Shown one piece after another: positions 8,776 through 17,907 of a stretch of DNA of 64,000 bases. Origin of the DNA: Kitasatospora phosalacinea (GTDB lineage: Bacteria; Actinomycetota; Actinomycetes; Streptomycetales; Streptomycetaceae); NCBI RefSeq assembly GCF_030268885.1, contig NZ_BSSA01000010.1:124001-188000 (forward strand), in the 5' to 3' direction. The notes beneath the pieces are model-generated. The model was not told the DNA's origin. It did not search any database and was given only the letters and a program-made list of their open reading frames with translations. A program made the position numbers and the translations under genes. Each line of letters opens with the position of its first letter. Positions within the stretch are counted from its first letter, which is position 1.

Positions 8776-10176
8776 TCACGCCAGGCCGAACCACCCCAGG
8801 ACGGTCTGCACCAGCAGGACGGTGGACATCAGCGCCACCCCGACGACCACGGCGGTCGCGGCGATCCGGTACCGCGGGCCGTTCGCAGCGGCACCGAGCA
8901 GGGAGCGCCGGTTGGTCAGCACCAGCAGGTACACCAGCACGACCGGACTGATCAGCCCCTGGAGCACCTGGGTGCCGATCAGCAACTGGATGACGTCGAC
9001 CGGGGTCAGCGCCACGATCGCGCCCAGGGCGATCTGCGCGGTGAACACGCCGAGGAACAGCGGGGCGTCCCGGAAGCGCCGGGAGACCGACCGCTCCACC
9101 CCGGCGGCCTCGCCGATCGCGTAGCTCGCCGACAGCGGCACCACCGCCCCGGCGAGGGCCGAGGCACCGAGCAGCCCGAAGGCGAACAGCAGCTCCGCTC
9201 CCGGCCCGGCCACCGGTTCCAGCGCCCGGGCGGCCTCGGCGGCGGACTGCAGCGGTCCCGTTCCGCCGATCGCCGAGGCGGTGGCGATGACGATGGTCAG
9301 ACTGATCAGACAGGCGAACACCGCACCGAGCACGGCATCGGCCCGGATCAGCTTGTAGTCCTCGGGCTTCGCGCCCCGGTCCACGACGCCCGCCGCCGCG
9401 TAGAACTGCATGTACGGGCTGACGGTCGTGCCGATCAGCGCGACCGCGAGCAGGACGAAGTCACTGGACGGCTGCAGGTGCGGCACCGCCAGGTTCCGGC
9501 CGACCTCGCCCCAGTGCGGGTGCCCGAGGACCATGGCGACCGGGTAGGAGAAGAACGCCAGCGACATCACCAGGAAGATCCGCTCCGCCCAGCGGTAGGA
9601 GCCGAACAGCACCAGTGCCCACAGCAGCACGGCGGCGGGCGGCACCACCGCCCACTTCGGAACGCCCAGCAGTTCGAAGGCCGCGCCGATCCCGGCGAAC
9701 TCGCTGACCACCAGGCCGGTGTTGGCCAGCAGCAGGCAGCCGACGGCCAGTGCGGTCAGCCGGAGGCTGAACTGCTCGCGGATCAGCGCCCCGAGCCCCT
9801 TGCCGGTGTGCGCGCCGAGCCGGACGGCCATCTCCTGGACCATCACCAGGGCGATGGTCACCAGCACCATGAAGAACAGCGTGCCGTACGCGTACTGCGA
9901 ACCGGCCGAGGCGTAGGTGGCGATGCCGGCGGCGTCGTTGCCCGCGTTGGCGGCGACCAGGCCGGGGCCGGCCACCATCGCCACCGCGGCGACCCGGCGC
10001 AGCCCGCGCCGCCGGGGCGGAGCCTGGGGCCCGGCGGGAACCGGAGCGGTGGCTGGGCCCGCCTGGGCCGGGAGGGAGCCGACGGACGCCCCGGAGGGGA
10101 GCGGGGAGGGAACGGAACCGGTGGTGGCGGACGCGGCCGTGGGGTCGACCGGGCCGAGGTCGGTGCGGGCGTTCAC
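8776..10176 (-). CDS. Nramp-family divalent metal transporter with altered metal-site motifs
   Basis: 466 residues from GTG 10176 (GGAGG eight bases upstream); the start overlaps the stop of the upstream gene as GTGA, so translation is coupled. After a 60-residue Pro/Ala N terminus come about 11 transmembrane segments of the LeuT/Nramp fold. Helix 1 begins GPGLVAANAGNDAAG: aligned with the canonical GPG-x8-DPGN, the Asp is kept (D81) but P, G and N become A, A and G. In helix 6 the MPHN motif reads SPYM (GTTVSPYMQFY), losing the Met that selects soft transition metals. Together with the MgtE-N partner and the M-box upstream, Mg2+ rather than Mn2+/Fe2+ is the likeliest substrate (inference). 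Confidence 0.88.
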   Translation of the reverse strand: MNARTDLGPVDPTAASATTGSVPSPLPSGASVGSLPAQAGPATAPVPAGPQAPPRRRGLRRVAAVAMVAGPGLVAANAGNDAAGIATYASAGSQYAYGTLFFMVLVTIALVMVQEMAVRLGAHTGKGLGALIREQFSLRLTALAVGCLLLANTGLVVSEFAGIGAAFELLGVPKWAVVPPAAVLLWALVLFGSYRWAERIFLVMSLAFFSYPVAMVLGHPHWGEVGRNLAVPHLQPSSDFVLLAVALIGTTVSPYMQFYAAAGVVDRGAKPEDYKLIRADAVLGAVFACLISLTIVIATASAIGGTGPLQSAAEAARALEPVAGPGAELLFAFGLLGASALAGAVVPLSASYAIGEAAGVERSVSRRFRDAPLFLGVFTAQIALGAIVALTPVDVIQLLIGTQVLQGLISPVVLVYLLVLTNRRSLLGAAANGPRYRIAATAVVVGVALMSTVLLVQTVLGWFGLA

Positions 10177-11540
10177 TGGAGGAACCTCCGGAAGTGCAGG
10201 CGCCCGCGCTCGGGCAGCAGGGCGTCGAGGATGTCGTCGGCGAGGATCCGGCCGAGCGGTCGGCCGTCCTCGTCGGCCACCAGGAGGGAGGACTTGCGGG
10301 CGGCCACCAGTCGGTCCGCGGCTTCGGCCAGCCGGGTGTCGGGGGAGAGCGTGACGGTCGGGCCGAACTGGGCCAGCCAGGCCACCAGGTCGGCGACCGG
10401 GGTGCTGTCCTCGGCCACTGCCAGGTCGAACAGCGGCACGTCGGCGACCAGCCGGTCGGCGGCGTCCAGCACCACGACGGCGTCGAGCTCGGTGCGGTGC
10501 TCGGCCTGTGCGGCCAGAACGGCGCGGACCTCGGCGACGGTCTGCTCGGGCCGGGCCGTGACCAGACGGGTCGTCATGGCACCGCCCGCCGTGCCCTCCC
10601 GGTGCGCGAGCAGACCGCGCAGTTCGGCGGCCTCCTCGCTGGGCATCCGGTCGAGCAGGGTCTCCCGTTCGCGCGGATGGAGGTCGCGCAGTGCGTCGGC
10701 GGCCTCGTCGGGTTCCATCTCGTCGACCAGTCGGGCGGCGTGCTCCGGCCGGGTCTCGCGGAGCAGGTTCTCCAGTTCGGCGGGCTCCATCTCCTCCAGC
10801 GCGTCGGCCGCCTGCTGGGGCTCCAACCAGCCCAGCAGCTGCTGCCGTTCGCTGCGGCCGAGGTCCTCCAGGATGTCAGCCAGGTCCGCCGGACGGAGCC
10901 GGTGCAGGGCCGAGCGGGAGGCCCGCAGCCGCACCTCGGCCGGGCCCTCGGTGGCCTGCTCGCCGAACGGGGCGACCGACTGCCAGTCCAGGACGCGCTC
11001 CGGGGTGGGCCGGGCCTGCCAGCGGCGCGGCCCGAGTCGGCGCAGCAGGGTCGGCAGCGACACGTCCACCCCGACCAGCACCACCCGATCGGCCAGTGGT
11101 GCGAAGTACAGGTCGGCGGCGCGGGTGACCTGCACGCCGTCCACGTCGACGAGTTGGTGGTCCAGCACGTCGCGGGCCAGCAGCACCTCGCCGGGGCGGC
11201 GCTGGAAGTCCCGCAGGTCGACGCGGGACGTCCGGAGCCGGACGTGCCCGGCGCCGAGCCGCCCGACCGCGTCGGCGGGCAGGAAGGCCCGGCGGCGCCC
11301 GATCCGCAGGATCAGACCGGTCACCGGCGGGTACGGGTCCGGGCCGTACAACCGGGCGACCACGTCGGCCAGCCGGCCCACCTCGGCACCGGCCTGGTTG
11401 GTGACCGGCGCCCCGATCAGCCCGGCCAACGAGACGAGGGAGGACCGCACCGCGCGGCCGGCGGTGGCCCGGTGGTCGAGGGTGACCCGGCGGTCGCGCA
11501 GCCGGGCTGTGGTGGAACCGAACAGTGTGTTGGTGGCCAT
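10173..11540 (-). CDS. PRC-barrel / MgtE N-terminal / CBS domain protein without membrane part
   Basis: 455 residues from ATG 11540 behind GAGGAGG. N-terminal region (about 20-170) looks like two PRC-barrel-like segments; residues about 230-335 are the MgtE N domain with its repeated helical units (ADILEDLG, LEEMEP, VDEMEPDEAADAL, RMPSEEAAEL); about 345-455 are a pair of CBS domains ending DDILDALL. The five-helix membrane domain of a true MgtE channel is absent, so this is a cytoplasmic Mg2+/nucleotide sensor rather than a channel. It is co-translated with the Nramp protein and probably gates or regulates it (inference). An upstream in-phase extension to 11711 lacks a ribosome site. Confidence 0.88.
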   Translation of the reverse strand: MATNTLFGSTTARLRDRRVTLDHRATAGRAVRSSLVSLAGLIGAPVTNQAGAEVGRLADVVARLYGPDPYPPVTGLILRIGRRRAFLPADAVGRLGAGHVRLRTSRVDLRDFQRRPGEVLLARDVLDHQLVDVDGVQVTRAADLYFAPLADRVVLVGVDVSLPTLLRRLGPRRWQARPTPERVLDWQSVAPFGEQATEGPAEVRLRASRSALHRLRPADLADILEDLGRSERQQLLGWLEPQQAADALEEMEPAELENLLRETRPEHAARLVDEMEPDEAADALRDLHPRERETLLDRMPSEEAAELRGLLAHREGTAGGAMTTRLVTARPEQTVAEVRAVLAAQAEHRTELDAVVVLDAADRLVADVPLFDLAVAEDSTPVADLVAWLAQFGPTVTLSPDTRLAEAADRLVAARKSSLLVADEDGRPLGRILADDILDALLPERGRLHFRRFLQ

Positions 11541-11723
11541 GGGGGAACACCTCCTCTGCCCCGGCAGGGCGGGGCGGACGGGCGGTTCGCAGCAGTTCCT
11601 CCCGCACCACGGCCGACGGGCACCGCCCGGCCGCACCACCCGGCCGCGCGTCCAGCAGCTGCGTTCGGCCGCGGTGCCCGGAACCGGTGTCCGGGCGCGC
11701 CACCGGAGCACGCGGCCGTGTGC

Positions 11724-11755
11724 CGGTAGGACCGGCGGCAGCGCCGGTCCTACCG
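11724..11755 (-). promoter_or_regulatory. 13-bp perfect stem-loop in the leader of the magnesium operon
   Basis: CGGTAGGACCGGC pairs with its exact complement over a 6-base loop. It lies between the M-box and the MgtE-N gene, about 180 bases before the start codon, and has no U tract. In actinobacteria such hairpins can terminate; here it may be an attenuator or an mRNA-stabilising element. Confidence 0.45.
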
Positions 11756-12069
11756 TTCACCGGCCGTCGGCCACCCCGCGCCGGAAGGCGTGAGGGCGCG
11801 GCGGAACGGTCTGGCAGGTGGTGGGTCCGGCGGCTGCCGGTCCGGTGGAATCGGTCTTCCGGGCGGTGGCGGCCGGTTCCGGGCAGCGGGGAACTGCTGC
11901 CGGAGGCGGCCCCGGCAGCGCCGGCGCGGCACGGATCGGGTCGGCGGCAGTCCGACGAGCCGGTCGCACAGCGGCCGACACGACGGACGACCGGTGCACC
12001 CGGCCACTCAGCGTCCGCTCGGCGCCCACGGAGCACGGGACCGGCGGAAGGGGACCACGGAGAACCGGA

Positions 12070-12159
12070 TCAGCGGAAGGAGAACTGCCTCGAACCGCGG
12101 AACAGCGGAGAGGACGCAACGGTGAGGGGCCGACTGTGCCCCGGACTACTGCTGTCCAT
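12070..12159 (-). CDS. 29-codon reading frame between M-box and MgtE-N gene (possible leader peptide)
   Basis: An ATG at 12159 is preceded by the strong ribosome site GGGAGGAGG at ideal distance and opens a 29-residue frame (MDSSSPGHSRPLTV...) ending in TGA. Third-position GC is lower than in the neighbouring genes and the peptide resembles nothing I know, so it may be a regulatory leader peptide rather than a functional protein. Its position, 86 bases after the riboswitch aptamer and 530 bases before the first transport gene, would let its translation report the riboswitch state. The rest of 11541-12069 shows no convincing gene. Confidence 0.35.
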   Translation of the reverse strand: MDSSSPGHSRPLTVASSPLFRGSRQFSFR

Positions 12160-12245
12160 CTCGCCTCCTCCCGGTCCTGGCCGACGAGTCCGACTCGCGG
12201 CCGCGCGGCAGGCGACCGGGCCGCGGCGGCCCGGCACACCCCAGT

Positions 12246-12399
12246 CTCGTCAGAGCTTTGGCACTCCACGGCGTGTCCCCGGCAGCGGGGAAGCCACTTG
12301 GGGTCACCCCTTGGGCCGGGGAGACCTGTCCTGATCCGGAGCGTCTCTCGACGGGTGGGATCAGTGGCCTGTGTCCGTGAAGACGCCTCACCGAACGAG
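12246..12399 (-). promoter_or_regulatory. M-box (ykoK) magnesium riboswitch
   Basis: Read on the minus strand the segment contains the M-box signatures in order: GGTGAGGCG right after the P1 strand, ACACAGGCCACTG, the CGTCGAGAGACGC hairpin, and GTGCCAAAGCTCTGACGAG at the 3' side. CTCGTT (12394-12399) and GACGAG (12246-12251) close the basal helix. A -10-like TATCCT at 12421-12426 would start transcription about ten bases before the aptamer. M-box RNAs fold in high Mg2+ and turn off Mg2+ import genes (established). Downstream are the 29-codon frame and the MgtE-N/Nramp operon, which fits that role. Confidence 0.87.
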
Positions 12400-12640
12400 G
12401 TGTCTTGTCGTTGCGCGACCAGGATAGGCCCCCGCCACCCCCACCACCTCATCCTTGACCAGGGTTTGACCGCGCGATCACGTTCCGGCCCGGAGACGGC
12501 GGCAGAAGGACGGGGCGCACGACGGGGCGCGACCCGGAGGGAGGGTTGTGGCCGAACCACAACGCGCCGGGGCGGCGGAGGCGGAGGGGTGCTGGCGATG
12601 ATGACCGCTACCGGAGACGGGAAGAGGACGGGGGAAGGGC

Positions 12641-13912
12641 GTGGAGGACGGAACGGACCGCAGCAGGTACGTGGACCTGCTGCGCGCGGGGGCGATCGTG
12701 CTGGTGGTGCTCGGGCACTGGCTGATCACCGCGCTGGTGCGGGAACCCGACGTGGCGTTGACGGCACCCGAGTTGATGGTGGCCGTGCCGTGGACGCAGT
12801 GGCTGACCCCGGGCTTCCAGGTCATGCCGGTGTTCTTCCTGGCCGGGGGCTACGCGGCAGCCGGTTCCTGGAACCGCTGCCGGTCCGGGGACGGTACGGC
12901 AGCGGGCTGGATCCGCGGCCGGGCCCTGCGGCTGCTGCTGCCCACCGCCGCGTACCTGCTGCCGACCCTGGGCGGCCTGGCGGTCGCGGGGGCGTGCGGG
13001 GCGGATCCGGCGCTGCTCGGCATGATCGGATGGGCCCTGGCGATGCAGTTCTGGTTCCTGCCGGTCTACCTGGTGATCAGCGCGCTGACACCCTGGCTGG
13101 CCGCCCTGCACCGGCGCTGGGGCCTGGGCTCGGTCGCGGCCCTCGCCGCCGCGGGGGCGGCCGTCGACCTGCTGGTGCTCGGCGTCGGCACCGACGCGGC
13201 GCACCGTGTCGGCCTGCTGAACCACCTGCTGGCCTGGGCCGTCGCCTACCAACTCGGCTTCGCCTGGCGGGAGGGCGGTCCGGCGGCCCGTCCGGCGTTC
13301 GCGGCAGCCCTGACCACGGGCGGTGCCGCCGGGTACGCGGCGCTGGTCGGGTTCGGGCCGTTCCCGGTCAGCCTGGTCCTGGTCAGCGGCGAGGAGGTCT
13401 CGAACACCGATCCGCCGTCGCTGGCGATGCTGGCCTGGTTGTTCGCCCAGTGCGGGCTGTGCCTGCTGCTCGCCCCCTACGCCGAGCGGACCCTGCGGGC
13501 CCGGCGGCGGGCGGGCCGCCTGGTCGAACCGCTCGGCCGGGCCGGCATGTCGCTGTACCTCTGGCACATGGTGCCCGTGCTGGCCGCCGGAGCAGCCTTC
13601 TACCTCACCGACCTGGCCCCCGAACCGGAGGTCGGCTCGGCCCCCTGGTGGGCCTGGCGGCCGGTGTGGGTGCTGCTGCTGGCGGCGCTGCTCGGCGGGC
13701 TGCTGATCGCGCTCCGGCCGGTCGACGGCCTGCTGCTGCGCCTGGCCCGGCGCCTGCGGCCGCAGGACCGGCCGGTGCTGTTCGCCTTCGCGGTCGGCAC
13801 CGCCCTGGTCGCGGGTGCGGCGGGCCGGTGGGCCGCCCCGGGGCCCGGGGGCGCCGTGAGCACGGCCGGTGCGGGGGCGCAGCCGGACGGGGGGGTGGAA
13901 CAGGTGGGTTGA
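12641..13912 (+). CDS. Acyltransferase 3 family membrane protein
   Basis: 423 residues from GTG 12641 (GGGGAAGG upstream). The N-terminal signature SRYVDLLRAGAIVLVVLGHW contains the catalytic His of the acyltransferase 3 family, and about ten transmembrane helices follow, with a basic RRLRP segment and an Ala/Gly-rich tail. The block SLYLWHMVPV near residue 305 is also typical. These proteins transfer acyl groups, usually acetyl, from the cytoplasm to surface polysaccharide, lipid or secondary-metabolite acceptors. Neighbours give no clue to the acceptor. It diverges from the M-box leader and ends 14 bp before the convergent GNAT gene. Confidence 0.88.
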   Translation: MEDGTDRSRYVDLLRAGAIVLVVLGHWLITALVREPDVALTAPELMVAVPWTQWLTPGFQVMPVFFLAGGYAAAGSWNRCRSGDGTAAGWIRGRALRLLLPTAAYLLPTLGGLAVAGACGADPALLGMIGWALAMQFWFLPVYLVISALTPWLAALHRRWGLGSVAALAAAGAAVDLLVLGVGTDAAHRVGLLNHLLAWAVAYQLGFAWREGGPAARPAFAAALTTGGAAGYAALVGFGPFPVSLVLVSGEEVSNTDPPSLAMLAWLFAQCGLCLLLAPYAERTLRARRRAGRLVEPLGRAGMSLYLWHMVPVLAAGAAFYLTDLAPEPEVGSAPWWAWRPVWVLLLAALLGGLLIALRPVDGLLLRLARRLRPQDRPVLFAFAVGTALVAGAAGRWAAPGPGGAVSTAGAGAQPDGGVEQVG

Positions 13913-13926
13913 GCGGACGGGACGGC

Positions 13927-14814
13927 CTACCCGGGCAGCGAGAGGCGGAACTCGACGGAGCGGTGGGTGCTGCGGTAGCCCAGGGCGCGGTTGACCGCCA
14001 GCATGTCGGTGTTGTCCTCGGCGGTGTCGGTGAGCAGTCCGGTGATCCCGGGGTGCTCGGCCCGCGTCCAGCGGATCGCCTCGGCCTTCATCGCCCGGGC
14101 CAGGCCGCGCCTGCGGTGGGCGGGCTGGACCGCGGTCCCGTAGTGCTGGGCGTCACCGCAGCGGTCGGCGGGCAGCACCAGTTCGCTGAAGCCGACCAGT
14201 TCGCCGGTGGCCGTCTCCAGCACCGCGACGGTGTGCAGCAGTTCGCCCCGGTCGGCGACCGCCCGGGCCGCGGACAGCACCCGCTCCTCGTCCCAGGCGA
14301 CGGTGCCGAACCCGGTGTCGCCCATCGGCATGTCGTCCATGGCGGTGCGCGAGCGGGTGAAGGCGGCCAGCCACTCCCCGGGGCAACTGCCGACCCAGGA
14401 GACCAGCCGGTAGCCGGGCGGCAGTTCGACAGCAGGGGGAGTGGCAGGACCGGGAGCGGTGGTGGTCAGGTCCAGTCGGCCGAAGTCGAGGACGAGGGCC
14501 CGCGCGAAGCCGCGGGCGGAGAGGAACGCATCGCCCGGGGAACCCTCGACGGCCTGGGCCAGCAGCGTGTCGCGGCCGTCCTCCCGGGCCGCGGCCACGG
14601 CGGCCGCGAGCAGTGCCGACCCCGCTCCGCGTCGCCGCTCGGCCGGGTGGACGTCCAGGGTGAGTTCGCCCAGGTGGGCCTGGCCGGGGGAGGTGAACAG
14701 CCGGAGGAAGGCACTGCCGAGCGGGGTGCCGTCCGGGGCGGCGGCCAGCCAGGCGAGGCGGCGCGAGCGGGGGCCGTCGGCGGGATCGGTGAGGGCGGTC
14801 AGACGGAAGGACAC
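13927..14814 (-). CDS. Tandem GNAT N-acetyltransferase
   Basis: 295 residues if GTG 14814 is used; GTG 14853 would add 13 residues and neither has a strong ribosome site. Two GNAT modules are visible: the first carries LTLDVHPAERRRGAGSALL and a following FLSARGF, the second TAVQPAHRRRGLARAMK with a TAEDNTDMLAVNRALGY end. Both have the R/Q-x-x-G-x-G/A acetyl-CoA loop, so both may bind cofactor. The overall design resembles the mycothiol synthase-type tandem GNATs, but the substrate cannot be told. Confidence 0.87.
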   Translation of the reverse strand: MSFRLTALTDPADGPRSRRLAWLAAAPDGTPLGSAFLRLFTSPGQAHLGELTLDVHPAERRRGAGSALLAAAVAAAREDGRDTLLAQAVEGSPGDAFLSARGFARALVLDFGRLDLTTTAPGPATPPAVELPPGYRLVSWVGSCPGEWLAAFTRSRTAMDDMPMGDTGFGTVAWDEERVLSAARAVADRGELLHTVAVLETATGELVGFSELVLPADRCGDAQHYGTAVQPAHRRRGLARAMKAEAIRWTRAEHPGITGLLTDTAEDNTDMLAVNRALGYRSTHRSVEFRLSLPG

Positions 14815-15092
14815 GGGTGGCGGGCTCCGGGGAGGACGGGATCGGGCGGGCACGCGCCACCGAAGCAGGTCCGGGCGCCCGGGGCAATCGGATTTCGGGT
14901 CCGGGGGAGGGCGGAGGGGAGCTGGAGAGCTGACTACCGGTCATCTCATCGGCAGTGATGATCTTCTGACGGTTGATCAGGAAAGGGCGACACCCGCGCG
15001 GGCACTGGTGCGCCCGGGCCGGGGGCGGGATCATCGTCGCTGTGGCGGACCGGTCCGCGTGCGGCGGGCCGGGTGGCGGAGGTGGTGGGCGG

Positions 15093-16451
15093 ATGACCGG
15101 GACACGGCTCACGGTGGAGCGGCTGCGGGACTTGGTGGCCGAGGGCGCGGTGGAGACGGTCGTGCTGGCCGTCACCGACATGCAGGGCCGGCTGCAGGGC
15201 AAACGCCTGGACGCCGGGTACTTCCTCACCGAGGTGCTGACCGGCGGCGCCGAGGGCTGCGGCTACCTGCTGGCGGTGGACGTGGAGATGAACACCGTCG
15301 ACGGATACGCCGTCTCCTCCTGGGAGAACGGCTACGGGGACCTGGTCTTCGCCCCCGACCTCGCCACCCTGCGGATGGTGCCCTGGCACCCGGCCACCGC
15401 CATGGTCCAGTGCGACCTCGCCCACCACGACGGCACCCCGGTCGCGGTCTCCCCCCGCCAGGTGCTGCGCCGCCAACTGGAACGACTGGCGGGCTACGGC
15501 TGGAGCGCCCACGTGGGCACCGAACTGGAGTTCATGGTGTTCCGGGACAGCTACGAGCACGCCTGGGAGAAGCACTACCAGGACCTGACGCCCGTCAACC
15601 AGTACAACGTCGACTACTCGATCCTCGGCACGGCCCGGATCGAACCGCTGCTGCGCCGCCTGCGCACCGGCATGGCCGGGGCCGGGCTGACGGTGGAGTC
15701 CGCGAAGGGCGAGTGCAACCTCGGGCAGCACGAGATCGCGTTCCGCTACGCCGACGCGCTGACCACCTGCGACGACCACGCGGTCTACAAGACCGGCGCC
15801 AAGGAGATCGCCGCGCAGGAGGGCGTCAGCCTCACCTTCATGGCCAAGTACGACCAGCGCGAGGGCAACTCCTGCCACGTGCACCTGAGCCTGCGCGACG
15901 AGCGGGGCCGCCCGGTGTTCCCCGGTGAGGGCGCGCACGGCTTCTCCCGGACGATGGAGCACTTCCTGGCCGGGCAGCTGGCCTGCCTCGACCGGTTCGC
16001 GCTGCTGCTGGCCCCGACCGTCAACTCCTACAAGCGCTACGTGCCGGGCAGCTTCGCCCCCACCGCGATCGCCTGGGGCCGCGACAACCGGACGTGCGCG
16101 CTGCGGGTGGTCGGGCACGGGCCCTCGCTGCGGTTCGAGAACCGGGTGCCCGGCGGCGACGTCAACCCGTACCTGGCGGTGGCCGCACTGATCGCGGCCG
16201 GACTGCACGGGGTGGAGCACCAACTGCCGCTGGAGGCCGAGTCCACCGGCAACGCCTACGCCTCCGACGCGCCCCGGGTGCCCGCGACGCTGCGCGAGGC
16301 GGTCGACCGCTTCGAGTCCAGCGAGGCCGCCACCGAGGCGTTCGGCAAGGACGTCGTGCGGCACTACGTCCACGCCGGGCGGGTCGAACTCGCCGCGTAC
16401 GACGCCGCGGTGACCGACTGGGAGCGCCGCCGCGGTTTCGAGCGGCTGTGA
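15093..16451 (+). CDS. Glutamine synthetase-like gamma-glutamyl-amine ligase (GlnA3/GlnA4 type)
   Basis: 452 residues from ATG 15093 with GGAGGTGG upstream. The GS catalytic fold is complete: GTELEFMVF metal/glutamate site, NSCHVHLSL ATP region, NRTCALRV arginine loop, and ENRVPGGDVNPYLAVAA. It lacks the adenylylation loop and regulatory features of GlnA and is the first gene of an operon with an aldehyde dehydrogenase and an SDR. In streptomycetes GS-like enzymes so placed ligate glutamate to amines such as ethanolamine (GlnA4) or polyamines (GlnA3), the first step of their catabolism. I cannot decide between these substrates. An upstream in-phase extension to 14973 is probably untranslated. 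Confidence 0.88.
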   Translation: MTGTRLTVERLRDLVAEGAVETVVLAVTDMQGRLQGKRLDAGYFLTEVLTGGAEGCGYLLAVDVEMNTVDGYAVSSWENGYGDLVFAPDLATLRMVPWHPATAMVQCDLAHHDGTPVAVSPRQVLRRQLERLAGYGWSAHVGTELEFMVFRDSYEHAWEKHYQDLTPVNQYNVDYSILGTARIEPLLRRLRTGMAGAGLTVESAKGECNLGQHEIAFRYADALTTCDDHAVYKTGAKEIAAQEGVSLTFMAKYDQREGNSCHVHLSLRDERGRPVFPGEGAHGFSRTMEHFLAGQLACLDRFALLLAPTVNSYKRYVPGSFAPTAIAWGRDNRTCALRVVGHGPSLRFENRVPGGDVNPYLAVAALIAAGLHGVEHQLPLEAESTGNAYASDAPRVPATLREAVDRFESSEAATEAFGKDVVRHYVHAGRVELAAYDAAVTDWERRRGFERL

Positions 16452-16525
16452 CGCGCGGCCGCGCCGAGCTGCTGCGGGCGGCCGCGGTGCGGGAACGGAA
16501 CAGGACCGAGAGCGAGGAGGAGCAG

Positions 16526-17902
16526 GTGACCGAGGGGCCCGAGCCGTACCAGGTGGTCAATCCCGCCACCGAGGAGGTGATCGCCACCGTCGACCTGGCC
16601 GACCTGGCCGCGACCGACGCCGCGATCGCCCGGGCCGGGGCGGCGTTCGAGAGCTGGCGTCACGTGGCGCCCGGCGACCGGGCCCGGCTGCTGCGCCGCT
16701 TCGCCGCCGAAGTGGACGCCGAGCGCGAGCAGCTGGCCCTCCTGGAGGTCGCCAACGCCGGACACACCATCGGCAACGCCCGCTGGGAGGCCGGCAACGC
16801 CCGGGACGTGATCGAGTACTACGCGGGCGCGCCCGAGCGGCTGTTCGGCCGGCAGATCCCGGTGGCCGGCGGCCTGGACGTCACCTTCCACGAGCCGCTG
16901 GGCGTGGTCGGCGTGATCGTGCCGTGGAACTTCCCGCTGCCGATCGCCGCCTGGGCGCTGGCCCCCGCGCTGGCCGCCGGGAACACCGTCATCGTCAAAC
17001 CGGCCGAACTCACCCCGCTCACCGCGCTCCGGCTGGCCGAACTCGCCCTGCGCGCGGGCCTGCCCGAGGGCGTGCTGCAGGTGCTGCCCGGCCGCGGCCC
17101 GGTGGTCGGGCAGCGCTTCGTCACCCACCCCGGCGTCCGCAAGGTGGTGTTCACCGGCTCCACCGCCGTCGGGAAGTCGGTGATGGCGGGCTGCGCCGCC
17201 CAGGTCAAGCCCGTCACGCTCGAACTCGGCGGCAAGAGCGCCAACATCGTCTTCGCCGACGCCGACCTGGACAGGGCCGCCGCCACCGCCCCGTACGCGG
17301 TCTTCGACAACGCCGGGCAGGACTGCTGCGCACGCTCCCGGATCCTGGTCGAGGCGAGCGTGCACGAGGAGTTCCTGGAGCGGTTGGAGCGCGCGGTCCG
17401 CGGGGTGCGGGTCGGTGACCCGGCGGACGAGAAGACCGAGATGGGGCCGCTGATCTCGGCCGCGCACCGGGCCCGGGTGGCGTCCTACGTGGACGGCGAC
17501 ACCGAGGTGGCGTTCCGCGGCAGCGCGCCCGAGGGGCCGGGCTTCTGGTACCCGCCGACGGTGCTGGCGCCGATCGCCCCCGACCACCGGGCGTTCACCG
17601 AGGAGGTGTTCGGCCCGGTCGTCGCGGTGGTCCCGTTCCGCGGCGAGAGCGACGCGGTGCGGATCGCCAACGCCACCGAGTACGGCCTGTCCGGGTCGAT
17701 CTGGACGCGTGACGTGGGCCGGGCGCTGCGGGTCGCCCGGGCCGTGGAGGCGGGCAACCTGTCCGTCAACTCGCACTCCTCGGTGCGCTACTGGACGCCC
17801 TTCGGCGGTTTCAAGCAGTCCGGCCTGGGTCGCGAACTCGGACCGGACGCCCTGCACGCCTTCACCGAGACCAAGAACGTCTTCATCGCGACGGAGGAAT
17901 GA
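16526..17902 (+). CDS. NAD(P)-dependent aldehyde dehydrogenase
   Basis: 458 residues from GTG 16526 behind GAGGAGGAG. All ALDH landmarks are present: PWNFPLPIAAW, the glycine motif FTGSTAVGKS, the general-base glutamate in TLELGGKSANIVF, and the nucleophile in DNAGQDCCARSR. The C-terminal FGGFKQSGLGRE is also typical. In this operon it should oxidise the aldehyde formed from a gamma-glutamylated amine, parallel to PuuC/SCO1612-type steps (inference). It starts 74 bp after the GS-like gene and its stop overlaps the region of the SDR start. Confidence 0.93.
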   Translation: MTEGPEPYQVVNPATEEVIATVDLADLAATDAAIARAGAAFESWRHVAPGDRARLLRRFAAEVDAEREQLALLEVANAGHTIGNARWEAGNARDVIEYYAGAPERLFGRQIPVAGGLDVTFHEPLGVVGVIVPWNFPLPIAAWALAPALAAGNTVIVKPAELTPLTALRLAELALRAGLPEGVLQVLPGRGPVVGQRFVTHPGVRKVVFTGSTAVGKSVMAGCAAQVKPVTLELGGKSANIVFADADLDRAAATAPYAVFDNAGQDCCARSRILVEASVHEEFLERLERAVRGVRVGDPADEKTEMGPLISAAHRARVASYVDGDTEVAFRGSAPEGPGFWYPPTVLAPIAPDHRAFTEEVFGPVVAVVPFRGESDAVRIANATEYGLSGSIWTRDVGRALRVARAVEAGNLSVNSHSSVRYWTPFGGFKQSGLGRELGPDALHAFTETKNVFIATEE

Positions 17903-17907
17903 ACCAC

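Noticed and set aside
7597-11793. A very long open frame on the plus strand antisense to the Nramp and MgtE-N genes
   Set aside because: High GC leaves few stop codons; the translation is Arg/Gly/Gln-rich without domains, while the minus strand encodes recognisable proteins with ribosome sites.
11541-12069. Several open frames of 85-270 codons in the magnesium-operon leader
   Set aside because: All are Arg/Pro/Gly/Ser-rich, lack ribosome sites and domain motifs, and overlap RNA elements.
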